NCBI GenBank assembly: GCA_964554415.1
Contig: CAZKON010000017.1
Span: 1 to 17,760 of the forward strand
Direction of reading: 5' to 3'
DNA length: 17,760 nucleotides
From: JAGVXD01 sp964554415
Lineage (GTDB): Archaea; Nanobdellota; Nanobdellia; Pacearchaeales; GW2011-AR1
Shown here: positions 5,294 through 13,634 of the stretch, piece by piece
Position numbering within the stretch: position 1 is the first letter of the stretch
How the letters are laid out: the number at the start of each line of letters is the position of its first letter
Notes under the pieces: model-generated
The model's input: only the letters and a program-made list of their open reading frames with translations
Database searches by the model: none
What the model was told of the DNA's origin: nothing
Translations under genes and position numbers: made by a program

Positions 5294-7944
5294 ATGAAAT
5301 TTAACTTTCGAAAAATAGCGTCTGTCTTGACAGGAGCAGTTATGCTGAGCTCTACGATTGCACTTGCTGCTGCAGCTAACTTCCCATCAGACTTTGTAAA
5401 AAGCACAGGTGGTGATGTAGCTATTGCATATGGTACAAACGCGGCTCCGACTGACTTTGCTACTGTTGTAGAAATCAACTCTTTCCTCACGGGAGAGTTG
5501 GCTAAAATGACGACAACGTCATCGAGCTCATCGAGCTCAGGAACGACTGTTGCAGGTGCTAAGGATAGCGTTAAGCTTTCCAGATCGAGCGATAACATCA
5601 ATCTGCGTAACTCTCTAAGCGGTGTTTGGGGCACTACTATCTCAAAAGATGATTTACCAAATATCTTGGGGGATGGTGTGTACAAGAACAAGAAGAATAC
5701 TGAATACAAGTTTGACCAAAAAGTCACTCTTGGCAGTGCCTTGCAATTGGAATTCTTCTCGGATTCAGATTACAAGAATCAGGAGCCAAGTCTTGGCTTT
5801 AACTTGTCTTCTACACACGATGTATTGAACTACACACTTGCGTTCCAGACACAACCTGTCTCGGTTGTTACCAGTGGTGATTTAGTTGACTTTGAAGCTA
5901 CAAATCTCAACATCTTAGGCAAGGAATACTATGTCCTTGATTTTGATAACGTTACTACAGGAACGTCAGCAAAAATGACATTACTGGATAGCGCTAGCAA
6001 AGACACAATTAAAGAGGGAGAGACTAAAAGCATTGTAGTCGGCGGCAAAAACTATGATGTAGCAATCAACTTTATCAGTTCAACTAAAACAAAGTTGACT
6101 GTTAATGGAGAGACTACCGATTCTCTCGTTAATGGAGATACATGGAAGCTTAGTGATGGTACATATATTGGTATTCGCGATGTCCTCAAACAGGATGTTG
6201 CTGGTTCAGTAGGTACTGTTGACTTTAGCTTAGGCAAAGGCAAACTCGAAATTGAGAATGCGAAAGCGGTCAAACTGAATGATAAGAGTTACAACGACGT
6301 TACTGGTTACATTACCAAAGGTACTGAAACCACGTCAAATGTTCCTCTTGACCGTATCGTGATTCAATGGAGAACGAACGACAAAGCATTTCTTGCTCCT
6401 GACAAGGAGTTAGTTATGCCTGGATTCGGAGCACTGAAACTTTCAATGGGCTCGTTTTACTCGCCTAAGAAAGAAGTTACGAAAATTAATGGCGATGGTT
6501 CTTATGTCATCCAGCTCCAAACAACATTGATTGGGGGAGATGTCAATGTCCCATTGCTCTATACCAATTCGTCAGGTGCGTTCCTAGGTATCGGTAAAGG
6601 TCCAAACAATCGTCTTGTCACGAGCAATCAAACTGTGAGCGCCAATATCCTGTATAACTATACTGGAGGCGACCGTATGATGGTTGCAACGTACAATACT
6701 TCTACAACTGCTGAGTCCTATCTTATCCGCTTCAATACTTACACTGCAGAGGACTCTGCAAATAAAACCAATGTTGAATACTACAGCAATGGTGGATGGG
6801 TAACAAAGGGTGATAAGAAAGGAGGAGATACTGTCACATTTGGTGGTCTTACAATCACTATTGGAGACGTATACATCAATTCAGGCACGAAGTGGACGTA
6901 TGTTAACACATCGAGCACAGCTGCAGTCAGCTTCAATGACCTCTATACAAAAGAGGGATTGAAAGTCAAACTGCCTTGGCTCCATAATCATACAGATGAT
7001 ACTGGTGCGCCTTTGGGAGGCATTTCTATGAATGGAACCGGAGGGCAGCCAATTAACCTATATGGAAACACAGTAGAAGCTGGCAGTTCAGGAGGCTCGC
7101 GTCTTGGAAATGTTTCAGGTACTGTCCTCGTTGGACATAGCTATGACTCATTTGACCTCAACTATACAGAAGAGGATAGAACGGGCAACCTTGGTGCTGG
7201 CGGAGCATTTAGCTTCAGATTGGATCAGGGTGGAAGCAGTTCTACATTTTATGTAGACGTTTCGACATTGACTATTCCACAGACAACTGCGGGAGCAACT
7301 GCGCGAACAACTTTCTCTGATCGAGCTGTTACGGATAACATTGTTGGTCGAGTGTATTCAGATCTCGCAACAGAAGTCTGGCGTTTAGGACCTAGCAGTG
7401 CTACTCGTACTGCAAAGATTACGTATGCTGGACAGGAAGCCTATGCTGATGTATTCCTCACGGATGTCGCTGCAAACGTCTCAAGCGCTGCAGCTTCTAA
7501 CGCAAGCACGACAACAAGCACAGGTGTCAAGGTTCTTGGCTCAGTTGCTGTTTCNNNNNNNNNNCTGTTTCAGATGCTGAAGTTGCACAAGTCCCCGGCA
7601 AGAACTTAATTGTTGTTGGCGGAAGCTGTGTCAATAAAGTCGCGGCGGAATTGTTAGGCGGAGCACTTTGTGGCTCTGCTTTCGAAGCGAAGACTGGTGT
7701 TGGGAACGGACAGTTCCTTATCCAGACATTCTCTCGAACCGGCGGTAAGGTCGCAACACTTGTTGCAGGCTATAACGCTGCTGACACTACCAATGCTGGC
7801 AAATACTTAACTACGCAAACTGTTGATACAACAGTTGGCAAGAAGTACAAAGGCACTAGCGCAACACAGGCAACGCTTGTAACGGAAACGACTACAACAA
7901 CGCCTGCGGCTACGACTACAAACACAACAAACGTTACCAAATAA
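5294..7944 (+). CDS. S-layer protein, MJ0822-like, interrupted by a scaffold gap
   Basis: A large secreted surface protein that should form the outer lattice. It starts MKFNFRKIASVLTGAVML, a signal peptide with probable cleavage near residue 26-28 (ALAAAA). The N-terminal domain follows (PSDFVKSTGGDVAIAYGTNA, then a serine tract near residue 75-85). After it come long beta-rich repeats with many N-x-S/T sites, and a C-terminal domain with NLIVVGGSCVN, a second cysteine, QFLIQTF, LVAGY and YLTTQTVDTTVGKKYKG, segments I associate with the MJ0822-type S-layer family of related DPANN genomes. It ends in a Thr-rich tail without a membrane anchor. Ten N at 7555-7564 break the frame. The bases on either side share CTGTTTC, and collapsing them restores one 877-codon frame (about 877 residues). 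No C-terminal transmembrane segment is visible, so retention is probably by lattice contacts. Confidence 0.88.
7555..7564. other. Assembly gap of 10 N
   Basis: A run of ten N inside the S-layer gene. The left flank ends in GTTGCTGTTTC and the right flank begins CTGTTTCAGATGCTG, so seven bases are duplicated across the gap. As written the gap causes a false stop at 7607-7609. Confidence 0.95.
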
Positions 7945-8000
7945 AGAAGGATTTTTCCTTCTTTCTTTTTCTTTTTTTATTTTTCTTTTTTCTTCTTCCT
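7944..8000 (+). terminator. S-layer gene terminator, hairpin plus long T-rich tract
   Basis: AAGAAGGA and TCCTTCTT (7944-7951 with 7956-7963) form a perfect eight-pair stem with a TTTT loop starting at the stop codon. About 35 bases that are almost all T and C follow. Archaeal terminators need mainly the T-rich tract, so this is strong for either mechanism and fits a highly expressed single-gene transcript. Confidence 0.75.
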
Positions 8001-8122
8001 GCGGGTGCTTTATTGAACTGTGTGAAAAACCTCTAAGAAAGACAAATTCAATGAACAGAGCACATCGCGTCTGGTTGAGGGGATAATTATCTCAAATATG
8101 ATTCCGCTTAGTTCTATCTGAT

Positions 8123-8177
8123 GCCCCGCTCCGCCAGCAGGCGGATTTGCCGAAGGCAAACCCTTGTGGTAGGGGGC
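8123..8177. repeat. Palindrome cluster with three abutting hairpins after the S-layer gene
   Basis: Three perfect hairpins lie side by side with no base between them: 8130-8145 (TCCGCC, loop AGCA, GGCGGA), 8146-8160 (TTTGCC, loop GAA, GGCAAA) and 8161-8174 (CCCT/AGGG). GCC at 8123-8125 can close the whole with GGC at 8175-8177. The remainder of the 294-base stretch between the S-layer and methyltransferase genes shows no gene. It could be a repetitive extragenic palindrome or a structured RNA. Confidence 0.55.
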
Positions 8178-8210
8178 CTTGCCTGTGAGAAAAAGTAAGC
8201 ACAGAAATGA

Positions 8211-8218
8211 TTAAAAGG
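8211..8218 (+). promoter_or_regulatory. TATA-like box for the methyltransferase gene
   Basis: TTAAAAGG ends 20 bases before the ATG at 8239. The interval is pyrimidine-rich with no Shine-Dalgarno site, consistent with a leaderless transcript. Confidence 0.45.
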
Positions 8219-8238
8219 AACTTCTCCTCTTCCTTTGT

Positions 8239-9210
8239 ATGCATAAGGAAAATCATTCATCCTGTCCTCTTTGCAAGAACAAAAGCGCTTCCATTGTTTA
8301 TCCTGCACTGAATCCGAAAGCAAATGATTCATATTCTCCTGCAGACAGCACGCGTGAAGAAGGGGCGATTGTTAAATGCACAAGATGCGAGATTATCTAC
8401 AAAGACCCATTCCCTAAACCTTTGGTACTGCAAAAAGGATATGAGGAGAGCATTGATGAGCAATATCTTGCATTATTACCTGAACGGCGTGCGACTTTTC
8501 GCCATGTTATTGAGAGCATTGAAAAATATAGGGGGAAAAAGCGAAATCCCAAGATTCTTGACATTGGATGCGCTGAAGGAACTCTTCTCTCTCTTGCCCG
8601 TGAAAGAGGATGGGATGCCTCTGGCGTGGAGCCGAATAAGCATCTTGTTCGCTGGGCGTGGAGCCATGAAAAGCTTAAGATTCTGCAGGGCTCTGTTTAT
8701 AACACTAAACTTAAGAGAAACTCATTTGATGTCATTACTCTTCTTGATGTCATTGAACATGTTCATAATCCCCTGAAGTTTCTCCGCCGGTGCAACGAGC
8801 TGCTTGTTCCAGGAGGGACTATTTTTATCAGTACTCCTGATATTGGAAGTATTATCGCACGCGTGATGCGTAGACGCTGGTTCTACATACTATCTATCCA
8901 TGTCTTTTATTTTACGCGGCAGACACTATCAAATGTATTAAACGGGGCAGGATTTTCCGACGTTAAAACTCATCCATATTTCTTACGCACACGCCTGTCT
9001 TATGTAGCTGACAAATCTCGTAATTACATAGGTCTATTGGGAAAAATATTTTACATTGTTGTACGCACCTTTGGGCTTAGCAACCGTGAGATTACTTACT
9101 GGCTCGGGCAGAGGATGTTTGTCGCGCGAAAGCCTCATGCTGATAGAGACACAAGAGCTTTTAAAGAAAGAAAACAAGATTATAGTGGAAGACCTAAGTC
9201 CTTCCCCTAA
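8239..9210 (+). CDS. Class I SAM-dependent methyltransferase with N-terminal zinc ribbon
   Basis: A 323-residue protein. Residues 9-50 hold two CxxC pairs (CPLC at 9-12, CTRC at 47-50), a zinc ribbon. The Rossmann methyltransferase core follows: motif I LDIGCAEGTLL (107-117), the acidic end of strand 2 in SGVEPN (128-133), motif IV DVITLLDVIEHVHNP (164-178), and LVPGGTIFISTPD (189-201). A C-terminal helical region with aromatic and basic residues (about 210-300) could contact membrane or a lipid-linked sugar. Proteins of this layout usually lie in polysaccharide or lipid modification loci and methylate sugars or quinone-like substrates, but the substrate here cannot be told. It begins at ATG 8239 after a TATA box. 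A strong hairpin follows the stop directly. Confidence 0.85.
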   Translation: MHKENHSSCPLCKNKSASIVYPALNPKANDSYSPADSTREEGAIVKCTRCEIIYKDPFPKPLVLQKGYEESIDEQYLALLPERRATFRHVIESIEKYRGKKRNPKILDIGCAEGTLLSLARERGWDASGVEPNKHLVRWAWSHEKLKILQGSVYNTKLKRNSFDVITLLDVIEHVHNPLKFLRRCNELLVPGGTIFISTPDIGSIIARVMRRRWFYILSIHVFYFTRQTLSNVLNGAGFSDVKTHPYFLRTRLSYVADKSRNYIGLLGKIFYIVVRTFGLSNREITYWLGQRMFVARKPHADRDTRAFKERKQDYSGRPKSFP

Positions 9211-9252
9211 TAGCAGACGACAAGACGGGGAGAAACTTATGTCGTCTGCTAT
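9210..9252 (+). terminator. Strong intercistronic hairpin after the methyltransferase gene
   Basis: A perfect 12-pair stem, ATAGCAGACGAC (9210-9221) with GTCGTCTGCTAT (9241-9252), encloses a 19-base loop. It starts on the last base of the stop codon and ends five bases before the next ATG. No T-rich tract follows, so it may be an mRNA processing or stability element and not a terminator. No TATA box is seen for the next gene at the right distance. Confidence 0.5.
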
Positions 9253-9257
9253 AACAC

Positions 9258-9800
9258 ATGCGTAAAATAATGAACTTTGAGGAGCAGCGCATTCGTGAGC
9301 GCAGAAGAATACGTATACTGAGTCTTTTTATGCTGATTATCCTATTAGGAAGCACTGCAGGATTTGCATTTATATCCTACCAGCAGGATTCTCCAGCTAA
9401 AACTCCTGAAACAGTGCAGGACACTGGGGATGGTTGGACTCTGAACTGGCAGGGACAGACGTTTTCACTTCGTACTTCACCAAGTGCTGTTACAGATATT
9501 CCTGTTCAAACTACCAATAGCATAGAAGCGTATACAGGCGATGTTCTGTATATTGATGCTGAAAGTGATGCAATTCTTGCGGAAATAGGCAGCAGTGTTG
9601 GAAGATATGCTACAAGATTACAACCTGCCTGCTATGGCACATGTAAGAGAGATTTGCCTGAAGTAAACTGCAGTGCCAATATTATTGTCTGGAAGAATGC
9701 TGAAGAAAATAGTGTAAGCCAAGAAGAGGGATGTGTATTTATTAACGGCGACATAAGAGCAGTCGACGCATTTATCTATCGCGTTCTCGGAGTACAATAG
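9258..9800 (+). CDS. Single-pass membrane protein with outer cysteine-containing domain
   Basis: A 180-residue protein of unknown function. It has a strongly basic N-terminus (EQRIRERRRIRI, residues 9-20), one membrane helix (about 21-40), and an outside domain (41-180) with four cysteines (125, 129, 138, 159), likely two disulfides. A segment QTFSLRTSPSAVTDIPVQ (67-84) is similar in pattern to one in the next protein, and both end in an acidic-helical region, so the two appear to be distant paralogues. An ATG four codons later (9270) is an alternative start; neither has a Shine-Dalgarno site. The gene probably shares a transcript with the methyltransferase despite the hairpin between them. 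Confidence 0.7.
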   Translation: MRKIMNFEEQRIRERRRIRILSLFMLIILLGSTAGFAFISYQQDSPAKTPETVQDTGDGWTLNWQGQTFSLRTSPSAVTDIPVQTTNSIEAYTGDVLYIDAESDAILAEIGSSVGRYATRLQPACYGTCKRDLPEVNCSANIIVWKNAEENSVSQEEGCVFINGDIRAVDAFIYRVLGVQ

Positions 9801-9814
9801 TCCTGTACGAAACA

Positions 9815-9822
9815 TTTAAAAG
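9815..9822 (+). promoter_or_regulatory. TATA-like box for the 9844 gene
   Basis: TTTAAAAG ends 21 bases before the ATG at 9844, the leaderless spacing seen elsewhere in the window. Confidence 0.55.
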
Positions 9823-9843
9823 AGATATTCAAATTATGTAATT

Positions 9844-10494
9844 ATGAAAATTAAAAAACCTGTTGAACAAAATACCTCTTGGAAGCCGAAACAGAATGAA
9901 GCTATTTGGGTAGTGGGTACAATGATTGTGATTATTCTTGCATTAGTTCTGACACCAATGTTCATGCGTATGTTCGCAACCTTTGATTACGAAGGCCTGA
10001 CATTTACCCGTGAGAAATTTGGTAACATTCCTGTATATCATTATTCATATTACTTTATTGATGAACTTGGACAGCAGTATCAGTACAACTTATATTTGCG
10101 CAATGATCCGCGCACCAATATTGTCCCCATTGATTCAAACATAATGTTCAAAGAAGATAGAAAAGTTTACGTTACTCTAAACAGCACCGCTCTCGCGCAA
10201 TGCCCAAATGGTCTTCGTGACATTGCCAGCATTGCCCGTTTTCTGAGCGATAATCTTATCAGTGTGCAAGCAGGCAATATTGACGGCGGAATAGCCTCCC
10301 AAAACAATCTTACCTATGTGACTTGTGAAAATCATCCTGATGATGTGGTTATCTCAATAGTGCCGGGCAACGAGACGAAGATTACAAAAACATATGAATG
10401 CCACACTGTGTCATATGCAACATGTGAAGAGGTGCTGCCTGCACTGGAGAAATTTATGGTTAAATCTATCTTAGACGCTAAGCAGAACAGTTAA
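9844..10494 (+). CDS. Single-pass membrane protein with outer domain, related to preceding gene
   Basis: A 216-residue protein of unknown function: cytoplasmic polar N-terminus (1-20), one membrane helix (about 21-42), then an outer domain (43-216) with four cysteines (120, 161, 186, 194) and several N-x-S/T sites. The QYQYNLYLRNDPRTNIVPID segment (78-97) matches, in pattern, the LR--P----IPV segment of the previous protein, and the C-terminal helix after ATCEEVLPA may correspond to that protein's ending. The gene has its own promoter (9815-9822). Its stop codon shares TTAA with that of the convergent DedA gene, leaving no terminator space between them. Confidence 0.72.
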   Translation: MKIKKPVEQNTSWKPKQNEAIWVVGTMIVIILALVLTPMFMRMFATFDYEGLTFTREKFGNIPVYHYSYYFIDELGQQYQYNLYLRNDPRTNIVPIDSNIMFKEDRKVYVTLNSTALAQCPNGLRDIASIARFLSDNLISVQAGNIDGGIASQNNLTYVTCENHPDDVVISIVPGNETKITKTYECHTVSYATCEEVLPALEKFMVKSILDAKQNS

Positions 10495-11108
10495 CGCTTC
10501 TTAACCGCAATATATATCCCTATTATTAGTAGAACCAAGATAATCAGTGCTAAAGTGATAATGTCAAGATATTCCCGCACTAAATCCATATTCTCGCCTG
10601 CAATATAACCTATTGCAAGGAGAATTGCCGCCCAGATTGCAGAGCCAAGAGAAGTGTATAAACAGAAACTAGCAAGAGGCATTTTGCCAAAACCTGCGGG
10701 AAGAGAGATAAGCTGGCGTATGACTGGGAGCAGCCGAGCTACGAATGTAGTGACCTGTCCGTGTTTAAAAAAGAAGCTTTCTGCGCGGCTTATACTTTGT
10801 TCATCAATCAAAAAAAACCTGCCGTAGCGAGCCACGAGACGGTTTACTACGCCTCTTCCACACCAAAGCGCAATATAGTAGTTGAAAAGTGCTCCTAAAA
10901 GACTACCCAATACGGCAGCTACAAGTGCCAGCGAAGCAATCATTTCCCCTCGAGAAACAAGTACCCCTGCAGGAATCATTACTACTTCACTGGGGAAAGG
11001 GATAAATGAGCTTTCTATTGCCATCAGGATTGCAATCCCGATATAGCCAAGAGAACCTATAGTACTTACCAGAAACTCAACCAGCTGATTTAGCATCTCG
11101 TTTATCAT
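10491..11108 (-). CDS. DedA family membrane protein
   Basis: A 205-residue multi-pass protein of the DedA (VTT/SNARE-associated) family, which includes lipid-carrier flippases and scramblases in bacteria and archaea. Family motifs are visible: ESSFIPFPSEVVMIPAG (32-48), the GSLLGALFNYYIALWCGR segment (68-85), and FVARLLPVIRQLISLPAG followed by GKM (122-143), with the conserved Arg125, Pro128 and Arg131. Re-entrant loops plus four or more membrane helices are expected. The likely substrate is a polyprenyl phosphate lipid used in glycan export, a family-level inference. A GGAG ribosome binding site lies 7-10 bases before the ATG, and a TATA-like CTATAAAA (near 11130) lies further upstream, so it appears to have its own promoter rather than only belonging to the archaeosortase operon. 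Confidence 0.9.
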   Translation of the reverse strand: MINEMLNQLVEFLVSTIGSLGYIGIAILMAIESSFIPFPSEVVMIPAGVLVSRGEMIASLALVAAVLGSLLGALFNYYIALWCGRGVVNRLVARYGRFFLIDEQSISRAESFFFKHGQVTTFVARLLPVIRQLISLPAGFGKMPLASFCLYTSLGSAIWAAILLAIGYIAGENMDLVREYLDIITLALIILVLLIIGIYIAVKKR

Positions 11109-11179
11109 CTTTTTTCTCCGGTGATTGTTTTATAGGTTGCTTAGATATTTGTATATGAACTATATACGACTTTAATCCA

Positions 11180-11770
11180 TTATACCCTCTCGTTCCTCTC
11201 TTGCTGCGGAGTTCCTCGCTGCGGAGTCGCTGCGCTAACTCGTTCTGAGCCTCTTATCTCCTGCATCAGACTTTTTACATCTGTGTAAATTGGAATCTCA
11301 CGGATATCAAAAAGAAGGACATTTACGAACCAGACAACTATAACCAAGACAGTGCTTCCAAAATACCAAGTTATCTGATGCGCACTATCAAAATAATCTG
11401 CTCCATTTACTAAGAGGCGCGCAAAAATTACTATACGCAGAATGTTAAATACAAGAAATACTACAAGAATAAAGGTTATGCTCTTTGCTCTTTTCAATAA
11501 AGGCATTGGTGTTGTGAGATTCAGAATCAACAACAAATAATATGCGGCTCCCGCAACACATGCCTCAACTATATTGGCATAGTTTTGCTGAAAGTAAAGT
11601 GTTGTCGTGCCAAGAAGCACTGTATCTGCATACATCTTTTTCAAGAGCCAGTATACTGGAGAGACAGTCAGCGGCGTAAATATAATATAGAGAATCGCCA
11701 TGCCGCCTATAGGAATTAACGCCAATAAAAGATAGCGTACAAACATTTCAATAGTATCGCGCGTCTCCAT
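11180..11770 (-). CDS. Archaeosortase/exosortase family protein
   Basis: A 196-residue integral membrane protein with about five or six helices. The Cys-Arg-His triad of the exosortase/archaeosortase superfamily is visible in order and in the right surroundings: Cys71 in NIVEACVAGAAYY, Arg112 in FNILRIVIFA, and His131 in YFDSAHQITWYFGS. These enzymes cleave the C-terminal sorting signal of surface proteins and attach the new end to a lipid. A polar tail (about 160-196) contains a TPQ duplication encoded by a repeated DNA segment (near 11208-11236). The gene lies 22 bases after the stop of an anchored Ig-like protein and reads in the same direction as two such proteins, its most likely substrates. 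Related DPANN genomes carry similar short forms; exact subfamily is not decided here. Confidence 0.82.
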   Translation of the reverse strand: METRDTIEMFVRYLLLALIPIGGMAILYIIFTPLTVSPVYWLLKKMYADTVLLGTTTLYFQQNYANIVEACVAGAAYYLLLILNLTTPMPLLKRAKSITFILVVFLVFNILRIVIFARLLVNGADYFDSAHQITWYFGSTVLVIVVWFVNVLLFDIREIPIYTDVKSLMQEIRGSERVSAATPQRGTPQQERNERV

Positions 11771-11792
11771 ATATAATAGAATTATCCGGGAT

Positions 11793-13292
11793 TTAAGAAT
11801 ATAACGTTTTACTGCCTGATTGTCTCGGATGTGCTGAGCCAGAAATGCGACGCGTTAGAATCACAATTATAATTAAGGCAAGGACTATGAGACTTCCAAT
11901 GCCTAATATCCAGTTTTGCGTTGAAAAGAGTGAAGAAGGCAGAAAAGCAGTTTTCTGACTCTCAGGTTTAGAGTTGGAGAGCGTGAGAATGTCAGATTGC
12001 TTGGAGTCTGTAATTTTACTTCTGCACAAAGCTAAAGGCAGAGAAATGTAATTTGGAATTTCGGAGCGCATCCGATACTCTCCATTTTTGTAATCGTATT
12101 CTGCATTAAGTTCTAAGTTATACATTCCTGCTGCAGCGTCTTTTGGAACATTAAATGCAAGTGTTATGCTTGTGTCATCCCCTTCATCCAAGCCAGAGCT
12201 TATTTCCTTAGTTGCATTAATACCGAGTTTCGCGCTCTTTAGGACGACATTAACTTTGTCCTGGTCTTCATCCCCTATATTTGTTACGCGAGTGGTTAAT
12301 TGTACCTGATCTCCACACTTTACTGCTGTCGGCAGAAATGAAATCTCATCAAATCTGATAAATTTGCCTTCATCGTCTTCACGCTCTACCTCAATTGTCT
12401 GATAAATTACTTCATTAAAATCATTTGCCTGCTCGGTACAGAGACTTGACTCTTGCCCGCGCACATAAGCTTTCAAAATCAGCTTATAATCTCCCTCGTC
12501 TAAAGATGCGGGAACAGTAAATGTGAATGTAGTATCTTCTTCCCTATCTGTGCGGATGTTGCCCAAATTCCTGCGATAATCTTCATCGCCTTTAAATGTA
12601 ATTTCTCTCACATTATTATTCCCCCTGCTGTCGCGCAAACCCATCTCAACAACAACATCGTTCAATGTATTACTTCCTTTGTTTGCTATTTCTACCTGTA
12701 GCTCAACAGTATCTCCTGCCAGCCACTTTGTCTTTGAGCCTGTGCTTTTTAACTTTGCTTTTTCAATCGTAAGATTTGTGCCTTTTGAACCAAGAGAACA
12801 GAAAGAACTCTGCCCTTTCCCTGAGATAGCTGGTAGCGTTGTTGCGGGCTGCTGTGGCAGTGATACAGAAGGTGCAGGCAAGGTAGGCTCAATGCCATGA
12901 ACAAAAATTAAAAAAAGAGGGATAACGCGAGGGGTGCCGTCTGTAGGAGAGACTTCAGTTAATAGAAATCCCTCAAATTTTTTCGGCGGCTGTTTGCCGA
13001 GCGTGGCAGCCATAGCCACTGATTTTGTCTCTTGCGGACTAAATTGTGTCTGAAAGGATGGCGAGTTCCACGTGAGCAGTTCTGGCATGCTAATGCCTGT
13101 AAATGTTGCAGTGACATCGCTTTCTCCTGTATTCTTAAACGAGAATATAAATGTAACTGATTGTCCTGGCAAAGCGTGCCCATTGTAAGTGAATTGTTCC
13201 AAGACAAGAGCAGCGCTCGCCATGTTTATGAATATAATAGTCGCTAAAATTATTGTTGAGGTATATATCAATCCAAGAAGAATCTTATTCAT
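11793..13292 (-). CDS. Anchored Ig-like (CARDB-type) surface protein, paralogue 2
   Basis: A 499-residue secreted protein: signal peptide (about 1-27, ending MASAA), an N-terminal Ig-like domain (28-135), a Pro-rich linker (136-160), and two beta-sandwich domains of the CARDB/NEW-type (about 172-300 and 312-423). A polar linker follows, then a membrane helix (about 461-479, WILGIGSLIVLALIII) and a 20-residue basic tail starting TRRISG. Exactly four cysteines (165, 285, 326, 423) align with the only four in the larger upstream paralogue. It follows the lipoprotein gene by eight bases, and its Shine-Dalgarno (AAGGAGAT) overlaps that gene's stop. The archaeosortase follows. The long tail after the membrane helix is unlike classical sorting signals. 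Confidence 0.78.
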   Translation of the reverse strand: MNKILLGLIYTSTIILATIIFINMASAALVLEQFTYNGHALPGQSVTFIFSFKNTGESDVTATFTGISMPELLTWNSPSFQTQFSPQETKSVAMAATLGKQPPKKFEGFLLTEVSPTDGTPRVIPLFLIFVHGIEPTLPAPSVSLPQQPATTLPAISGKGQSSFCSLGSKGTNLTIEKAKLKSTGSKTKWLAGDTVELQVEIANKGSNTLNDVVVEMGLRDSRGNNNVREITFKGDEDYRRNLGNIRTDREEDTTFTFTVPASLDEGDYKLILKAYVRGQESSLCTEQANDFNEVIYQTIEVEREDDEGKFIRFDEISFLPTAVKCGDQVQLTTRVTNIGDEDQDKVNVVLKSAKLGINATKEISSGLDEGDDTSITLAFNVPKDAAAGMYNLELNAEYDYKNGEYRMRSEIPNYISLPLALCRSKITDSKQSDILTLSNSKPESQKTAFLPSSLFSTQNWILGIGSLIVLALIIIVILTRRISGSAHPRQSGSKTLYS

Positions 13293-13300
13293 AAAATGTT

Positions 13301-13633
13301 TTATCTCCTTTCGAGCGCTGATTCTAAATTGTTTGTGTTTTTCTGGGGTATCTTATTTTCTAACAAGTAAATATAACCATACCGGGAACTCACGACAATG
13401 TCTTGGTCGCCATCGCCGTCAAAATCTCCGACCGCAAGACGAGGTTCTGTAAGTTTAAAATAAAGTTCATCATTGGAAATCCGACCAAAATAAGAAAACT
13501 CATAAGTTGGGCTTGGTCCTATTTTCTGCCCATTCTGTGGAAGAGAGTTATTCTGCGTACAACCAATTAAAATTGCAGACGCTACGACGCTTGCACAGAA
13601 TGTTTGAGCCAATGTAAAATCGTGTAGTTTCAT
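13301..13633 (-). CDS. Small lipoprotein with a single FG-GAP/VCBS calcium-binding repeat
   Basis: A 110-residue protein with a hydrophobic leader (about 10-24) and a lipobox-like ILIGC, with Cys25 as the probable lipid attachment site. One FG-GAP repeat follows: RLAVGDFDGDGDQDIVVSS (65-83), then GYIYLLEN. The DxDxDGDxD-type loop (Asp70, 72, 74, 76, 78) should bind calcium. Most FG-GAP proteins have about seven repeats forming a propeller; one alone cannot, so it may be a remnant or may dock to another protein. The start at 13633 is preferred over a TTG-like start further upstream: it gives a normal leader and follows the previous stop by one base. It is transcribed with the two anchored Ig-like proteins. 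Confidence 0.7.
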   Translation of the reverse strand: MKLHDFTLAQTFCASVVASAILIGCTQNNSLPQNGQKIGPSPTYEFSYFGRISNDELYFKLTEPRLAVGDFDGDGDQDIVVSSRYGYIYLLENKIPQKNTNNLESALERR

Positions 13634-13634
13634 T

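Noticed and set aside
7651..7944. Separate short gene after the N gap
   Set aside because: It is the C-terminal end of the S-layer protein cut off by the gap; the reading frame joins upstream when the duplicated bases are merged.
8476..8667. Minus-strand frame inside the methyltransferase gene
   Set aside because: Antisense shadow without start signal or domain; the plus-strand gene has clear SAM-binding motifs.
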